A stretch of 64,000 bases of DNA from RHKX01 sp963839535 (GTDB lineage Bacteria > Actinomycetota > Thermoleophilia > Solirubrobacterales > 70-9). Location: contig CAWIVF010000011.1 of the NCBI GenBank assembly GCA_963839535.1, forward strand, positions 62,001 through 126,000, written 5' to 3'. Below the pieces are notes generated by a model, which was given only the letters and a program-made list of their open reading frames with translations, made no database searches and had not been told where the DNA came from. How positions within the stretch are numbered: the stretch's first letter is position 1; every line of letters starts with the position of its first letter. Positions 1-8,260 of this stretch are shown piece by piece. Position numbers and translations under genes: made by a program.

Positions 1-424
1 TCGAGAAGAGGCTGTTGAAGACGCCCGGGTCGACGATCTGGGTGCCGGGCTGAGCGAGCTCGGCGCGCATGATCATCGCCAGCAGGCCGCCGAGCAGGAA
101 GAAGATGAACGTCGTGACGACGTACTGGACGCCGATGACCTTGTGGTCGGTGTTGAACTTGAAGTAGTCCCGCCAGCTGTGGGCGCCGTGCTGGGAGTGG
201 TCGTCGGGGATCGTCGGCGCGCCGGCGGCCCAGCGGAACCAGTAGTCGAAGCAGCCGAGGCCGACCAGGAAGCCGAGCGGCGCGGTGATCGCCGGGACGA
301 TGACGTGCGGGTAGCCGGTCTGCTCGGTCTGGATCAGGTCCAGACCGCTGATCGCGCGCAACGCGATGACCAGCCCGAACCCGAAGAGCCCGCCGATGAG
401 CATCCCCAGGCCCGCCCTGGCCAT
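1..424 (-). CDS. ctaD: Cytochrome c oxidase subunit I, N-terminal part (cut by window edge)
   Basis: Subunit I of the aa3-type terminal oxidase, the membrane subunit that carries the haem/CuB centre; only the first 141 codons are inside the window, so the haem ligands are not visible. The stretch FKFNTDHKVIGVQY followed by a hydrophobic helix is the typical start of the subunit I core. It is preceded here by about 88 residues with two further hydrophobic segments, an N-terminal extension. ATG at 424 is chosen; an in-frame TTG at 451 lies 11 bases after an AGGAGG and may be the true start. It follows ctaC by 48 bases on the same strand, the usual order. Confidence 0.88.
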   Translation of the reverse strand, partial: MARAGLGMLIGGLFGFGLVIALRAISGLDLIQTEQTGYPHVIVPAITAPLGFLVGLGCFDYWFRWAAGAPTIPDDHSQHGAHSWRDYFKFNTDHKVIGVQYVVTTFIFFLLGGLLAMIMRAELAQPGTQIVDPGVFNSLFS

Positions 425-472
425 TCCCGGTTCCCTAAGCGCTACTGGCAACTGTCCTGAAACCTCCTGCCG

Positions 473-1291
473 CTACTCGCCGGCGGCGTCGTCGAAGACT
501 CCGGCACCGGCTCCGCCACCCGCGCCCGTGCTCAACAGATCCTCGGGGATCTCCGGCTGGTCCTTGATCCAATCGTCGAACTCCTGCTGCGACTCGACCA
601 CGGCCGCCGCCCGCATCGTCGCATGTCCCCAACCGCAGAGCTCCGTGCAGACCACGTTGTAGGTGCCCTCGACGTTGGGCGTGACGCGAACCCTGTCGTC
701 GATCTCCTCCTGCCCCTCGAGGGCCGCGCCGGGCACGAGGTCGCGCTTGATGCCCCACTCGGGCACCCAGAAGGAATGCAGCACGTCGAGCGCGTTCAGC
801 TCGAGCTCGAGCTGGGTGTCGACCGGGACGTGGAGCTCGGTCGAGGTGACCCCCTGCTCGGGGTAGTCGAACCGCCAGGCGAACTGCTGAGCGGTGACCT
901 TCACCTGCATCGTCTCCCCATCGGCGGCCTTGGCCTCGATGTCGTCGAGGACGATGGTCGCGTAGATCCCGAGCCCGATCACCATCAGCGTCGGGATCGC
1001 GGTCCAGATGATCTCCAGGCGGGTGTTGCCGTGGATCGGCTCGCCGTCGGACTCGTCGCCGGGCTTGGCCCGGTACTTCACGATGGCGTAGATCATCATC
1101 ACCATCACGACGCTGAAGACGAAGGCGCTGAGCACGATCGTGACGTTGAACATCGTCTCGATCGGGGCCTTCTCGACCGACGCGATCTCGCCCATCCACG
1201 AGATGTTGACCATGATCACCGAGATCACGATGGTCGCCAGAAGCGCCGCTCCGACGAGCTTCAGGAACGTTGTGCGGGACATGTCCTTCAT
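473..1291 (-). CDS. ctaC: Cytochrome c oxidase subunit II
   Basis: Subunit II accepts electrons from cytochrome c through the binuclear CuA centre and passes them to subunit I. The 272-residue product has two N-terminal membrane helices (about residues 8-30 and 45-70) and a C-terminal cupredoxin domain. The CuA site is seen as CTELCGWGHATM near residues 215-226, giving the two Cys, His and Met ligands. A C-terminal Gly/Ala-rich tail follows. ATG at 1291 (MKDMSRTTF) or 1282 could be the start; neither has a strong ribosome binding site. The frame stays open upstream to 1495, but that part is not conserved-looking. It is upstream of ctaD in the same operon. Confidence 0.93.
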   Translation of the reverse strand: MKDMSRTTFLKLVGAALLATIVISVIMVNISWMGEIASVEKAPIETMFNVTIVLSAFVFSVVMVMMIYAIVKYRAKPGDESDGEPIHGNTRLEIIWTAIPTLMVIGLGIYATIVLDDIEAKAADGETMQVKVTAQQFAWRFDYPEQGVTSTELHVPVDTQLELELNALDVLHSFWVPEWGIKRDLVPGAALEGQEEIDDRVRVTPNVEGTYNVVCTELCGWGHATMRAAAVVESQQEFDDWIKDQPEIPEDLLSTGAGGGAGAGVFDDAAGE

Positions 1292-1370
1292 GAGCCGCGG
1301 GCATTCTATTGAGTGAGCGGCGCGTGCATTGGCCGTGCCTCGGCACGGCTCCCAGCCACGGCTCGGGAGC

Positions 1371-2921
1371 TCAGCCGGAGGGGACCGGGGCGAGCTCCTC
1401 GAGGCGGCCGTCGGAGGCGGCGAGGACGGCCTGGGCGACCCCGTCCCAGCTCCAGATCGCCCGTACCGTGGCCACCATCGCCTCCCGAGCGGCATCCGAT
1501 TCCGGCTCGCTCAGGGCCAGCCAGGAGTTGAGCCGCTCGGCGATCCCGGAGACGGCACCGGGGCCGAGGTCGAAGGAGGTCAGCCGGCCCAGATCGCCCG
1601 GCAGCGCCTCCGCCAGGGTCCCCGCGACCTCGGCGAGCCCCGAGTGGCGGGCGCAGACCGGCAGGGCTCCGGCCGACGCGGCCTCGGCGGCGACCATCCC
1701 GAAGGCCTCCGGGAAGGTGCTGGGGACGACCATCGCGTCGCTCGAGCGGACGACGTGGGCGACCTCGCCGTACTCGAGCCGGCCCGCGAGCTCGACGCTG
1801 CCGGCGGCGGCGCGAGCGGCATCGGCGTAGCCGGCGGGCGGGTCGGCGAGAAACGCCTCGAGGTAGGCCAGCGGCGCCTCCTCCCCGCCCTCGAGCGCCC
1901 AGCCGAGCCGCGCGACCTCGCGGGCTTCGGCGAGGTCGCCCGCCTCGAGCGCCCGCAGGAGGCGCAGCAGCCCGTCGCGGTACTCGCCGAAGCCGATCAG
2001 GAGGAGCTTCGCGCCGGGATTGGCGGCCGCGACCAGCGGCCAGGCGGCGAGGAGCAGGTCGCAGCCCTTCGAGACGATCAGCTTGCCGACGAAGACGATC
2101 CGCGGGCCGGTGGCAGCCGCGTAGGCCCGGAGCGCGCCGATCGCCGCCTCGCGGTCGCGCCCGAAGCCCGAGTTGCCGGGCGGCTCGGCCTCGAGCTCGG
2201 CGGCCAGCGCCTCGAGCTCGGCGACCGCCGCCGAGCGGTCCGGCAGGGGGCTGAAGGCGTCGACGTCCACGCCGGGCGGCCCGAGCCTGGTCCGGGCGGG
2301 GAGCGACTCGTCGCCGAGGGTCTCCCAGAGCGCCTCCGCCGTATGCCGCGAGCCCACGAGCACCGTCTCGGCCGCGGCCATCCCCTCGCGGGCGTACGGC
2401 AGGAATCGCGGGTAGGGGATCACGGTGTAGGAGAGCGCGCTGCCGTGGATCTTGGCGGCGAAAGGGAGCCCCGCGCGGGCCAGGATCACCGGCCCCATGA
2501 CCAGGTGGTTGGAGAGGGCGGCGTCGATCCGGCCCGCCCGGGCGACGACGTCGCCCACCGCCGCCACGTTCGCGGCCAGGTAGCGGTCGAGCTCGTCGTC
2601 GTCGAGCTCGGGGAAGGTCCGCGCCTCGAAGCCCTCGTAGGTGTCGGCGACGTAGGTGGGCAGCAGGCCGCCGATGTCCGGCAGGTAGGCGGTGACGGTC
2701 CCGCCGGGACGATCGCCGCCGCTGCCGGTCTCCTCGACCGCCAGCCCGTCGGGCCCCCAGCGGCCGACGGCGTCGATCCACGGCAGCTCGGCGGCCTCGA
2801 GGTCCTGGCAGAGCAGGTGCACGTCGTGGCCGGCGCGGGCCAGCGCCTGAGCCAGATTCGCGTTGTAGACGTTGCTCCCGGTGCCCCTCAGCAGGTACCC
2901 ATGGAAGATCAGGACGTTCAT
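1371..2921 (-). CDS. GT4-family glycosyltransferase
   Basis: A 516-residue protein with the two Rossmann-like halves of GT-B glycosyltransferases. The N-terminal half begins MNVLIFHGYLLRGTGSN, with the glycine-rich acceptor-side loop. The C-terminal donor half contains IVFVGKLIVSKGCDLLL and the EX7E region within STFPEAFGMVAAEA near residue 405, the usual nucleotide-sugar site of GT4 (GT1-like) enzymes. It is longer than most family members because of an Ala/Glu-rich insert near residues 220-340. Acceptor and sugar cannot be deduced. It lies upstream of ctaC on the same strand but 80 bases away, so co-transcription is uncertain. Confidence 0.85.
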   Translation of the reverse strand: MNVLIFHGYLLRGTGSNVYNANLAQALARAGHDVHLLCQDLEAAELPWIDAVGRWGPDGLAVEETGSGGDRPGGTVTAYLPDIGGLLPTYVADTYEGFEARTFPELDDDELDRYLAANVAAVGDVVARAGRIDAALSNHLVMGPVILARAGLPFAAKIHGSALSYTVIPYPRFLPYAREGMAAAETVLVGSRHTAEALWETLGDESLPARTRLGPPGVDVDAFSPLPDRSAAVAELEALAAELEAEPPGNSGFGRDREAAIGALRAYAAATGPRIVFVGKLIVSKGCDLLLAAWPLVAAANPGAKLLLIGFGEYRDGLLRLLRALEAGDLAEAREVARLGWALEGGEEAPLAYLEAFLADPPAGYADAARAAAGSVELAGRLEYGEVAHVVRSSDAMVVPSTFPEAFGMVAAEAASAGALPVCARHSGLAEVAGTLAEALPGDLGRLTSFDLGPGAVSGIAERLNSWLALSEPESDAAREAMVATVRAIWSWDGVAQAVLAASDGRLEELAPVPSG

Positions 2922-2969
2922 CCGCCCATCCTGGCGGCTTCACCGGATAGGCACTAATCTTCCGCGACC

Positions 2970-3245
2970 TTGCACGAACGGCAGACCTATCGATTCCGCG
3001 CCCCGGCCTCGGGCCGCGAGGCCCTGGTCGAGGCGGACGTCGACGGCGTCTACGTCGATCGCGAGACCGGCGAGGAGCTGAAGCCGGTCACCCGCGTGCT
3101 GCCGCTGGCCCCCTCCCCCTCGGCGCTGCTGCGCAGCCCGGAGAACCTGCGCGAGTGCCGCCGCTGCGATCAGCTGATCGGGCTCGACGTCAGCGACTGC
3201 CCCCACTGCGGCCTCCGCCAGGAAGCCACGAACGGCGAGGGCTGA
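2970..3245 (+). CDS. Small zinc-ribbon protein
   Basis: A 91-residue protein starting at TTG (reads MHERQTYRFRAP). The last third has two CxxC pairs, CRRC and CPHC, separated by 12 residues: a classical zinc ribbon. The rest is charged, with no membrane segment. Function is unknown; zinc ribbons of this size usually bind nucleic acid or protein. It is divergent from the glycosyltransferase (48 bases apart), so the two may share a promoter region. Coding bias and the metal ligands support it as a real gene; the start is the least certain part. Confidence 0.6.
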   Translation: MHERQTYRFRAPASGREALVEADVDGVYVDRETGEELKPVTRVLPLAPSPSALLRSPENLRECRRCDQLIGLDVSDCPHCGLRQEATNGEG

Positions 3246-3278
3246 CGCCCGGGCCGGCCTCGAGGGGCCGGCCGCCGC

Positions 3279-4019
3279 CTACTTCCCCTTCTCAGGGACG
3301 TAGTAGGCCTTGTAGAGGAGCCGCTCACCGGTGTAGCGGCAGCCGTACTCGCGCACCGAGCCGACGTTCATCTGCGGCTTCGTGGCCTCGCGGTTGTCGT
3401 CGTGGCCGGGGCTGAGGTCGCACTTGTCGGAGTCGCGGCTCGCCCGCCACTGCGTCGAGGACGAGTCCCCGGCGACGAAGTTGGAGGCCCAGGTCGGGAC
3501 GGAGAGGGCGATGATCTGCCCCTTCTTGATCTTCAGCGTCTTGCCGAGGGTGAAGATCGGGGTCCGGCCGAGCGAGTTCGTCAGGTTGACCGCCGGCGTC
3601 TGCTTGACCAGCTTGAAGCTGTTCGGCTTCTCGGCGTCGACGCTCTTGAGGACGCCGATCCTGGCCCAGGGGTCGCCGCCGTATCCCTTGCGGGTGAGGT
3701 TCGTCTCGAAGAACTCCTGGGACAGCTTGTCCGGATTCGCCAGCTCGATGCTCCAGGCCACCAGCCGGCCATCGGTCGGGACCTTGAACAGACGACGCTC
3801 GCCGTCCACCGAGAACTGGTAGCCGCTGACCTTGCCGGTCGCCTGGCAGTTCTCCTTGGGGCAGGTGGGCTTCGTCTTCTCCTGCGCCCTGCCCAGCTCC
3901 TTGGCGGCGACGGCGTCGGCATCGCCGACGCGCAGGCCGAGCACGGCCAGGGCGGCGAGGAGGGCCGCGGCGACCGCGAGGGCGGCGATTCGGCTGTGAC
4001 TGTGGGTTCTTGTGTCCAT
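3279..4019 (-). CDS. Secreted protein of unknown function
   Basis: A 246-residue protein with a clear signal peptide (basic start, then an Ala/Leu-rich helix to about residue 30, cleavage near ADAVA). The mature part has six cysteines, two close together (CPKENC) and two near the C-terminus, suggesting disulfides outside the cell. The middle alternates polar and hydrophobic residues as in a beta-sandwich. No catalytic motif is recognised. It is convergent with the zinc-ribbon gene (33 bases apart) and divergent from the ABC exporter. I do not recognise the family. Confidence 0.75.
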   Translation of the reverse strand: MDTRTHSHSRIAALAVAAALLAALAVLGLRVGDADAVAAKELGRAQEKTKPTCPKENCQATGKVSGYQFSVDGERRLFKVPTDGRLVAWSIELANPDKLSQEFFETNLTRKGYGGDPWARIGVLKSVDAEKPNSFKLVKQTPAVNLTNSLGRTPIFTLGKTLKIKKGQIIALSVPTWASNFVAGDSSSTQWRASRDSDKCDLSPGHDDNREATKPQMNVGSVREYGCRYTGERLLYKAYYVPEKGK

Positions 4020-4129
4020 CTGAAGGCTTCTAACACCGGACGCCGACGCGAGTAGCGGGGCGCCTCGACCGGCCTGATTCTAGGCGGGCCGGAAGTGATC
4101 TTCCCCCATCGAACATAGAATGCGCTGCC

Positions 4130-5110
4130 GTGCTCGCGATCGAGGCAGTCAACTTGCAGCGGGCATTCTCCGACGAAGTACTGGCGGTGGCGGGCGTCGA
4201 CCTCGAGGTGGCCGAGGGCGAGATCTACGCCTTCCTCGGCCCGAACGGCGCCGGCAAGACCACGACGGTGCGGATGCTGACCACGCTGCTGCGGCCGACC
4301 GGCGGCAGCGCCAGGGTCGCCGGCCACGACGTCGTCACCGAGAGCGCCGCCGTGCGGTCCTCGATCGGCGTCGCCCTCCAGGAGGCCGCGCTCGACCCGC
4401 TGATGACGGGCGAGGAGCTGATCCGCCTCCAGGCCACCCTCCACGGCCTCCCCCGGGCGGAGGCGCGCGAGCGCTCGGCCGACCTGCTCCGCCGCGTCGG
4501 CCTGACCAAGGCCGCCCAGCGCCGCGTCGGCACCTACTCGGGCGGGATGAAGCGCCGCCTCGACCTCGCCTCGGCGCTCGTCCACCAGCCGCGGGTGCTC
4601 TTCCTCGACGAGCCGACCACGGGCCTCGACCCGGTCAGCCGCAAGGCGATCTGGGAGGAGGTCTCGGCCCTCAACGACGAGGGCACGACCGTCTTCCTGA
4701 CCACGCAGTACCTCGAGGAGGCGGACCAGCTCGCCGACCGCGTCGGGATCATCAGCGCCGGCCGGATCGTCGGCGAGGGGACTCCGGCCTCGCTCAAGGC
4801 CGAGGCCGGCAAGCCGCGGCTCGAGCTCGGCCTCGCCGCCGGTGACACATCGCGGTGCATGGCCGTGCTGGAGCGCTTCGGCAAGCCGCTGCCCGCCCGC
4901 GACGGGAAGCTGATCATCGAGGTGGAGGAGGGCGCCGCGGCGATCGCGCCGGTGGTCAGGGCCCTCGACGAGGCCGAGATCCTGGTCGAGTCGCTCGACC
5001 TGGTCGCGCCCACCCTCGACGACGTGTTCGTCGCCAAGACGGGCCAGCACCTCGAGGGCGCGGACGCCCCCGCGCCCGATGCCGCAGAGCCGGTCGGCGA
5101 GCCCGCTTGA
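4130..5110 (+). CDS. ABC exporter ATPase, DrrA-like
   Basis: Nucleotide-binding subunit of an ABC-2 type exporter. Walker A GPNGAGKTT near residues 37-45, signature YSGGMKRRLD near 139, Walker B VLFLDEPTTGLD near 160 and the switch His replaced by Gln in LTTQYLEEAD, as in many daunorubicin-resistance (DrrA) type ATPases. A C-terminal extension of about 100 residues matches the accessory domain seen in that group. GTG at 4130 starts the gene. The stop overlaps the TTG start of the next gene by four bases, so it is translationally coupled to its permease. Substrate unknown. Confidence 0.92.
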   Translation: MLAIEAVNLQRAFSDEVLAVAGVDLEVAEGEIYAFLGPNGAGKTTTVRMLTTLLRPTGGSARVAGHDVVTESAAVRSSIGVALQEAALDPLMTGEELIRLQATLHGLPRAEARERSADLLRRVGLTKAAQRRVGTYSGGMKRRLDLASALVHQPRVLFLDEPTTGLDPVSRKAIWEEVSALNDEGTTVFLTTQYLEEADQLADRVGIISAGRIVGEGTPASLKAEAGKPRLELGLAAGDTSRCMAVLERFGKPLPARDGKLIIEVEEGAAAIAPVVRALDEAEILVESLDLVAPTLDDVFVAKTGQHLEGADAPAPDAAEPVGEPA

Positions 5111-5880
5111 GCACCGCCCGCGTGATCGCCGCCCTCGGCAGGCGCGCCATCCGGCAGACCTTCAGGCGTCCGCAGCTCGTCGCCCCGCTGCTGATCATCC
5201 CGACGCTCCTGCTGGCGATCCAGAGCACCGGTGCCGGGCGGGCCCTGGAGATCCCCGGGTTCCCTCCGGTCGACAGCTTCTTCCAGTTCCTGCTCGCCGG
5301 CTCGATCGTGCAGGCGACGCTGCTGGCCGGCAACAGCTCCGGGATCGCGCTTGCCGTCGACATCGAGATGGGCTTCACCGATCGGCTCCTCGCCGCGCCG
5401 ATCCCGCGGTTCGCGATCGTCGCCGGCAGGCTCGCCGGAGCCGCCGCCCTCGGCTTCCTCACGGCGTTCTGGTTCATCGCGATCGGGCTGATCTTCGGCG
5501 CGCCGATCCATGAGGGCGTCCCGGGGGCCCTGGTGATGATCGTGCTCTCGACCGGCTGCGCCTTCTCCTTCGGCACGCTCGGCGCGGCGATCGCGCTGCG
5601 GACCGGCAGCCCGTCGGTCGTGCAGGGGATGTTCCCGCTGCTGTTCGTGATCCTCTTCCTCTCGACGGCGTTCTTCCCCAAGAACCTGCTGCTCGAGCCC
5701 GCCCAGACCGTCGCCGGCCTGAACCCGCTCTCCTTCGTCGCCGACGCGGTTCGCGACCCGGTGATCTCCTCGTTCTCGGGCACCGCTCTCGCCGAGGGCC
5801 TGCTCGGAATCGTCCTGATCGGAGCGGTTGGGCTGGTCCTCTGCTCGCTGGCGCTGCGACGACGGCTGGCGATGGGCTGA
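5107..5880 (+). CDS. ABC-2 type permease (first of two)
   Basis: Membrane subunit of the exporter. Six hydrophobic segments are visible, starting near residues 22-40 (LVAPLLIIPTLLLAI) and ending with a helix before the basic tail RRRLAMG. The core contains a typical ABC-2 region with a GFTDRLLAAPIPR loop. TTG at 5107 overlaps the ATPase stop (TTGA); GTG at 5122 is the alternative. The stop overlaps the next start as TGATG, so ATPase and both permeases form one coupled operon encoding a heterodimeric exporter. Confidence 0.88.
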   Translation: MSTARVIAALGRRAIRQTFRRPQLVAPLLIIPTLLLAIQSTGAGRALEIPGFPPVDSFFQFLLAGSIVQATLLAGNSSGIALAVDIEMGFTDRLLAAPIPRFAIVAGRLAGAAALGFLTAFWFIAIGLIFGAPIHEGVPGALVMIVLSTGCAFSFGTLGAAIALRTGSPSVVQGMFPLLFVILFLSTAFFPKNLLLEPAQTVAGLNPLSFVADAVRDPVISSFSGTALAEGLLGIVLIGAVGLVLCSLALRRRLAMG

Positions 5881-6644
5881 TGGTCCACGACCTCGAGACG
5901 GTCGGCGCCATGCTGAGCCGGTCGAAGAACGAGCTCCTGCGGGTGCCGGGGGCGGCGATCCCCGGCGTCCTCGCGCCGACGATCTTCTTCCTCGGGCTGA
6001 CCGCCGTGTTCGGCAGCCTCGCCCTCCTCCCCGGCTTCGACACCGACAGCTACGCGAGCTTCATGATCCCGGTGAGCATGCTCCAGGGCGCCGGCTTCAC
6101 CGGTGCGGCGGCCGGGGTCAACCTGGCCCGCGACATCGAGACGGGGCTCTTCGACCGCTTCCTCGCCTCCCCCGCCCCACGCTGGGTCCTGCTGCTCGGC
6201 GTCATCCTGCCGGCGAGCGTCAGGGCGCTGATCCCGGCCACGGTGCTCTTCGTCGTCGCGATGATCATCGGGGTGCAGTTCCCCGGGGCCGTCGGGCTCG
6301 GCGTCGCGGTGCTGCTGGTGATGGGGATGGCGCTGGTCGCGGCCCTCTGGGGAGCCACGCTCGCGCTGCGCTTCCGGACGCAGGCCGCGGCGCCGCTGAT
6401 GCAGGCGGTGATGCTCGCCCTGATCCTCAGCACGACCGCCTACGCGCCCCAGGAGCTGCTCACCGGCTGGCTGGCGACCGTCGCCGAGGTCAACCCCGCC
6501 ACCGAGGTCGTCGAGGGTGCCCGCCAGGGCTTCGTCGGCACGGTGAGCTGGTCGGGGACCTGGCCGGCGATCGTCGCCCTGCTGGGATTCACCACCGTCC
6601 TCGGCTGGTTCGCCCTCCGCGGCATGCGGCGGACGGCGTACTGA
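5880..6644 (+). CDS. ABC-2 type permease (second of two)
   Basis: Second membrane subunit, 254 residues, with about six transmembrane helices and the same ABC-2 layout as its neighbour, including ETGLFDRFLASPAPR in the first cytoplasmic loop. The two permeases are therefore paralogues that most likely form a heterodimer with a dimer of the upstream ATPase. ATG at 5880 overlaps the preceding stop. The gene ends nine bases before the structured element at 6653-6743. Confidence 0.88.
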   Translation: MVHDLETVGAMLSRSKNELLRVPGAAIPGVLAPTIFFLGLTAVFGSLALLPGFDTDSYASFMIPVSMLQGAGFTGAAAGVNLARDIETGLFDRFLASPAPRWVLLLGVILPASVRALIPATVLFVVAMIIGVQFPGAVGLGVAVLLVMGMALVAALWGATLALRFRTQAAAPLMQAVMLALILSTTAYAPQELLTGWLATVAEVNPATEVVEGARQGFVGTVSWSGTWPAIVALLGFTTVLGWFALRGMRRTAY

Positions 6645-6652
6645 CGACATGG

Positions 6653-6743
6653 CGAGGTCGGGAGGGTGCTGGTCAAGGACGCAGGAGGCGATGCGTGCTC
6701 AGCACGTGAGCCGACGAGGACGCAGATCCAGCGCCCTCCCGGG
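6653..6743 (+). ncRNA. Candidate structured RNA, copy 1 of 2
   Basis: An outer stem pairs 6660-6672 with 6728-6740 (13 pairs, one G-U). An inner stem pairs 6693-6698 with 6702-6707 around a UCA triloop, with GGC/GCC closing outside a GAU/GA internal loop. The same architecture with compensatory changes occurs at 46441-46526. Shared unpaired words are CGAGGTC in the 5' flank, TCAAGGA in the 5' internal strand and GACGC in the 3' strand. Wobble pairs are allowed only if the plus strand is transcribed. It fills the gap between a plus-strand permease and minus-strand infA. It may be a 3' UTR element, terminator-like structure or small RNA; no known family recognised. Confidence 0.6.
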
Positions 6744-6749
6744 CCGCCA

Positions 6750-6968
6750 TTACTTGTAGCGGTAGGTGATCCGGCCGCGGTCGAGGTCGTAGGGGCTGAG
6801 CTCGATCTTCACGCGGTCGCCGGGGAGGATGCGGATGTAATGGCGGCGCATCTTGCCCGAGATGTGACCGAGGACCTGATGGTCGTTGTCCAGCTTCACC
6901 TTGAACATGGTGTTGGGCAGGGACTCGACGACCTCGCCCTCCATCTCGATCTTCTCTTCCTTGGACAT
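6750..6968 (-). CDS. infA: Translation initiation factor IF-1
   Basis: A 72-residue single OB-fold protein of normal IF-1 length, beginning MSKEEKIEMEGEVVE and containing GHISGKMRRHYIRILPGD and the terminal YDLDRGRITYRYK, all diagnostic. IF-1 occupies the ribosomal A site with IF-2 and IF-3 during initiation. The usual neighbours (map, rpmJ, rpsM) are absent; here it stands alone between a convergent exporter operon and an enoyl-CoA hydratase gene 61 bases upstream on the same strand. Confidence 0.97.
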   Translation of the reverse strand: MSKEEKIEMEGEVVESLPNTMFKVKLDNDHQVLGHISGKMRRHYIRILPGDRVKIELSPYDLDRGRITYRYK

Positions 6969-7029
6969 GCGGGCGGCAGGGTAGCAGCGCCACGAGGGCC
7001 GCTTCCGGCCGCCTCGTGCCGATTGGCGC

Positions 7030-7824
7030 TTATCTCCCCGAGTAGTCGGCCTTGCCCGGACCGTCCTCGATGAAGCTGCGGACGGCGTTCTTGAGGTCCT
7101 CGGTGTCGAACAGCGGGCCGGCGATCCCGGCCGTCGCGGCGTCGGCTCCGGCGATGCCGTCGTCGAGGTAGGCGCGCACCAGGCGCTTCGTCGCCGCGTG
7201 CGCCACGGTGGGGCCGGCGGCCAGCGAGCGGGCGAACTCCATCCCGTCATCGAGCAGGCGATCGGCGGGCAGGACGCGGTTGATCACGCCCCACTCGAGC
7301 ATCGTCTCCGCCCCGTAGAGCTCGCCGGTCATGACGAACTCACGCGCCCGGGCGGGACCGGCGCGCTCGGCCATCCGCTGCACCCCACCGCCGAACGGCG
7401 TCAGCCCGACCACCTTCTCGACCAGGCCGAAGCGCGAGCCCTCGGCCGCCCAGATCATGTCGCAGCCGAGCGAGGCCTCGAGGCCGGCGGTCAGGCAGAG
7501 GCCGTGGACGAGGGCGAGCGTCGGGATCTCGAGGCCCTCGAGCGCCTGGAGGTCGCGGACGCCGGCGGCGGCGAGCCGTGATCCCTCCTCGGCCCCCGGC
7601 ACGTCGGCGAAGACCTTCTTGACGTCGACCCCGGCGGTGAAGACCTTGCCCTCGGCCCGGAAGACGAGCGCCCGCGCATCCGATCCGGCGACCTCGTCCC
7701 GGGCCTCGATCAGCCGGGTGAAGGTCCGCTCCGTGAACAGGTTCAGCGGCGGCGCGTCGAGGACGATCACCGCGACGTCCCCGTCGTACTCGACCCGGAT
7801 CGGATCGCCCTCGGGCTCGTTCAT
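7030..7824 (-). CDS. Enoyl-CoA hydratase/isomerase family protein
   Basis: A 264-residue crotonase-fold protein. It has the oxyanion-hole segment GKVFTAGVDVKKV, the second oxyanion strand HGLCLTAGLEASLGCD and the conserved AEGSRFGLVEKVVGLTPFGGG block. The residue positions used by classical hydratases as catalytic Glu are partly preserved (LVEKVVG), so hydratase or isomerase activity is possible but the substrate is not defined. ATG at 7824 overlaps the HIT gene stop as ATGA, so the two are translationally coupled. Confidence 0.88.
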   Translation of the reverse strand: MNEPEGDPIRVEYDGDVAVIVLDAPPLNLFTERTFTRLIEARDEVAGSDARALVFRAEGKVFTAGVDVKKVFADVPGAEEGSRLAAAGVRDLQALEGLEIPTLALVHGLCLTAGLEASLGCDMIWAAEGSRFGLVEKVVGLTPFGGGVQRMAERAGPARAREFVMTGELYGAETMLEWGVINRVLPADRLLDDGMEFARSLAAGPTVAHAATKRLVRAYLDDGIAGADAATAGIAGPLFDTEDLKNAVRSFIEDGPGKADYSGR

Positions 7825-8249
7825 CGGTCGCCTCCTCCGCGGATCTTGCCCGCGATGCTCGAGATCTGGTCCATGTCGGCTCCGCGCGGGATCCAGGGCA
7901 GCTTCAGCGGATCGTCCTCGTAGCGCGGGATCACGTGGATGTGGAAGTGGAAGACCGTCTGCCAGGCGGCGGCCCGGCACGCGTTGATCAGGTTGAAGCC
8001 GTCGGGGTCGAGCGTCTCCTCCATGCGCTTGGCGATCCGCTGCGCGGCAACGGCGGTGTTGCAGAGGTCGCGCTCGCTGATCGAGAGCAGATCCTCGGTG
8101 TGGTCGCGCGGGATCACCAGCGCGTGCCCCTTCGTCGCCGGGTTGATGTCCATCATCGTGACCGTGTGATCGTCCTGGTCGATGATCTCCGCCGGGGCCT
8201 CGCCGGCGACGATCGCGCAGAAGATGCAGTCTGGGTCGGGTCCGGCCAC
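7821..8249 (-). CDS. HIT-family nucleotide hydrolase/transferase
   Basis: A 142-residue HINT-like protein. It begins with the paired cysteines of CIFCAIVAGE and ends with the histidine triad HFHIHVIPR. Family members hydrolyse adenosine 5'-phosphoramidates or dinucleoside polyphosphates. GTG at 8249 is the first plausible start before the CIFC motif. It lies 11 bases downstream of the nucleotidyltransferase gene and overlaps the next gene by four bases, so it is inside a multi-gene minus-strand operon. Confidence 0.9.
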   Translation of the reverse strand: MAGPDPDCIFCAIVAGEAPAEIIDQDDHTVTMMDINPATKGHALVIPRDHTEDLLSISERDLCNTAVAAQRIAKRMEETLDPDGFNLINACRAAAWQTVFHFHIHVIPRYEDDPLKLPWIPRGADMDQISSIAGKIRGGGDR

Positions 8250-8260
8250 GGGCGCGCAGG

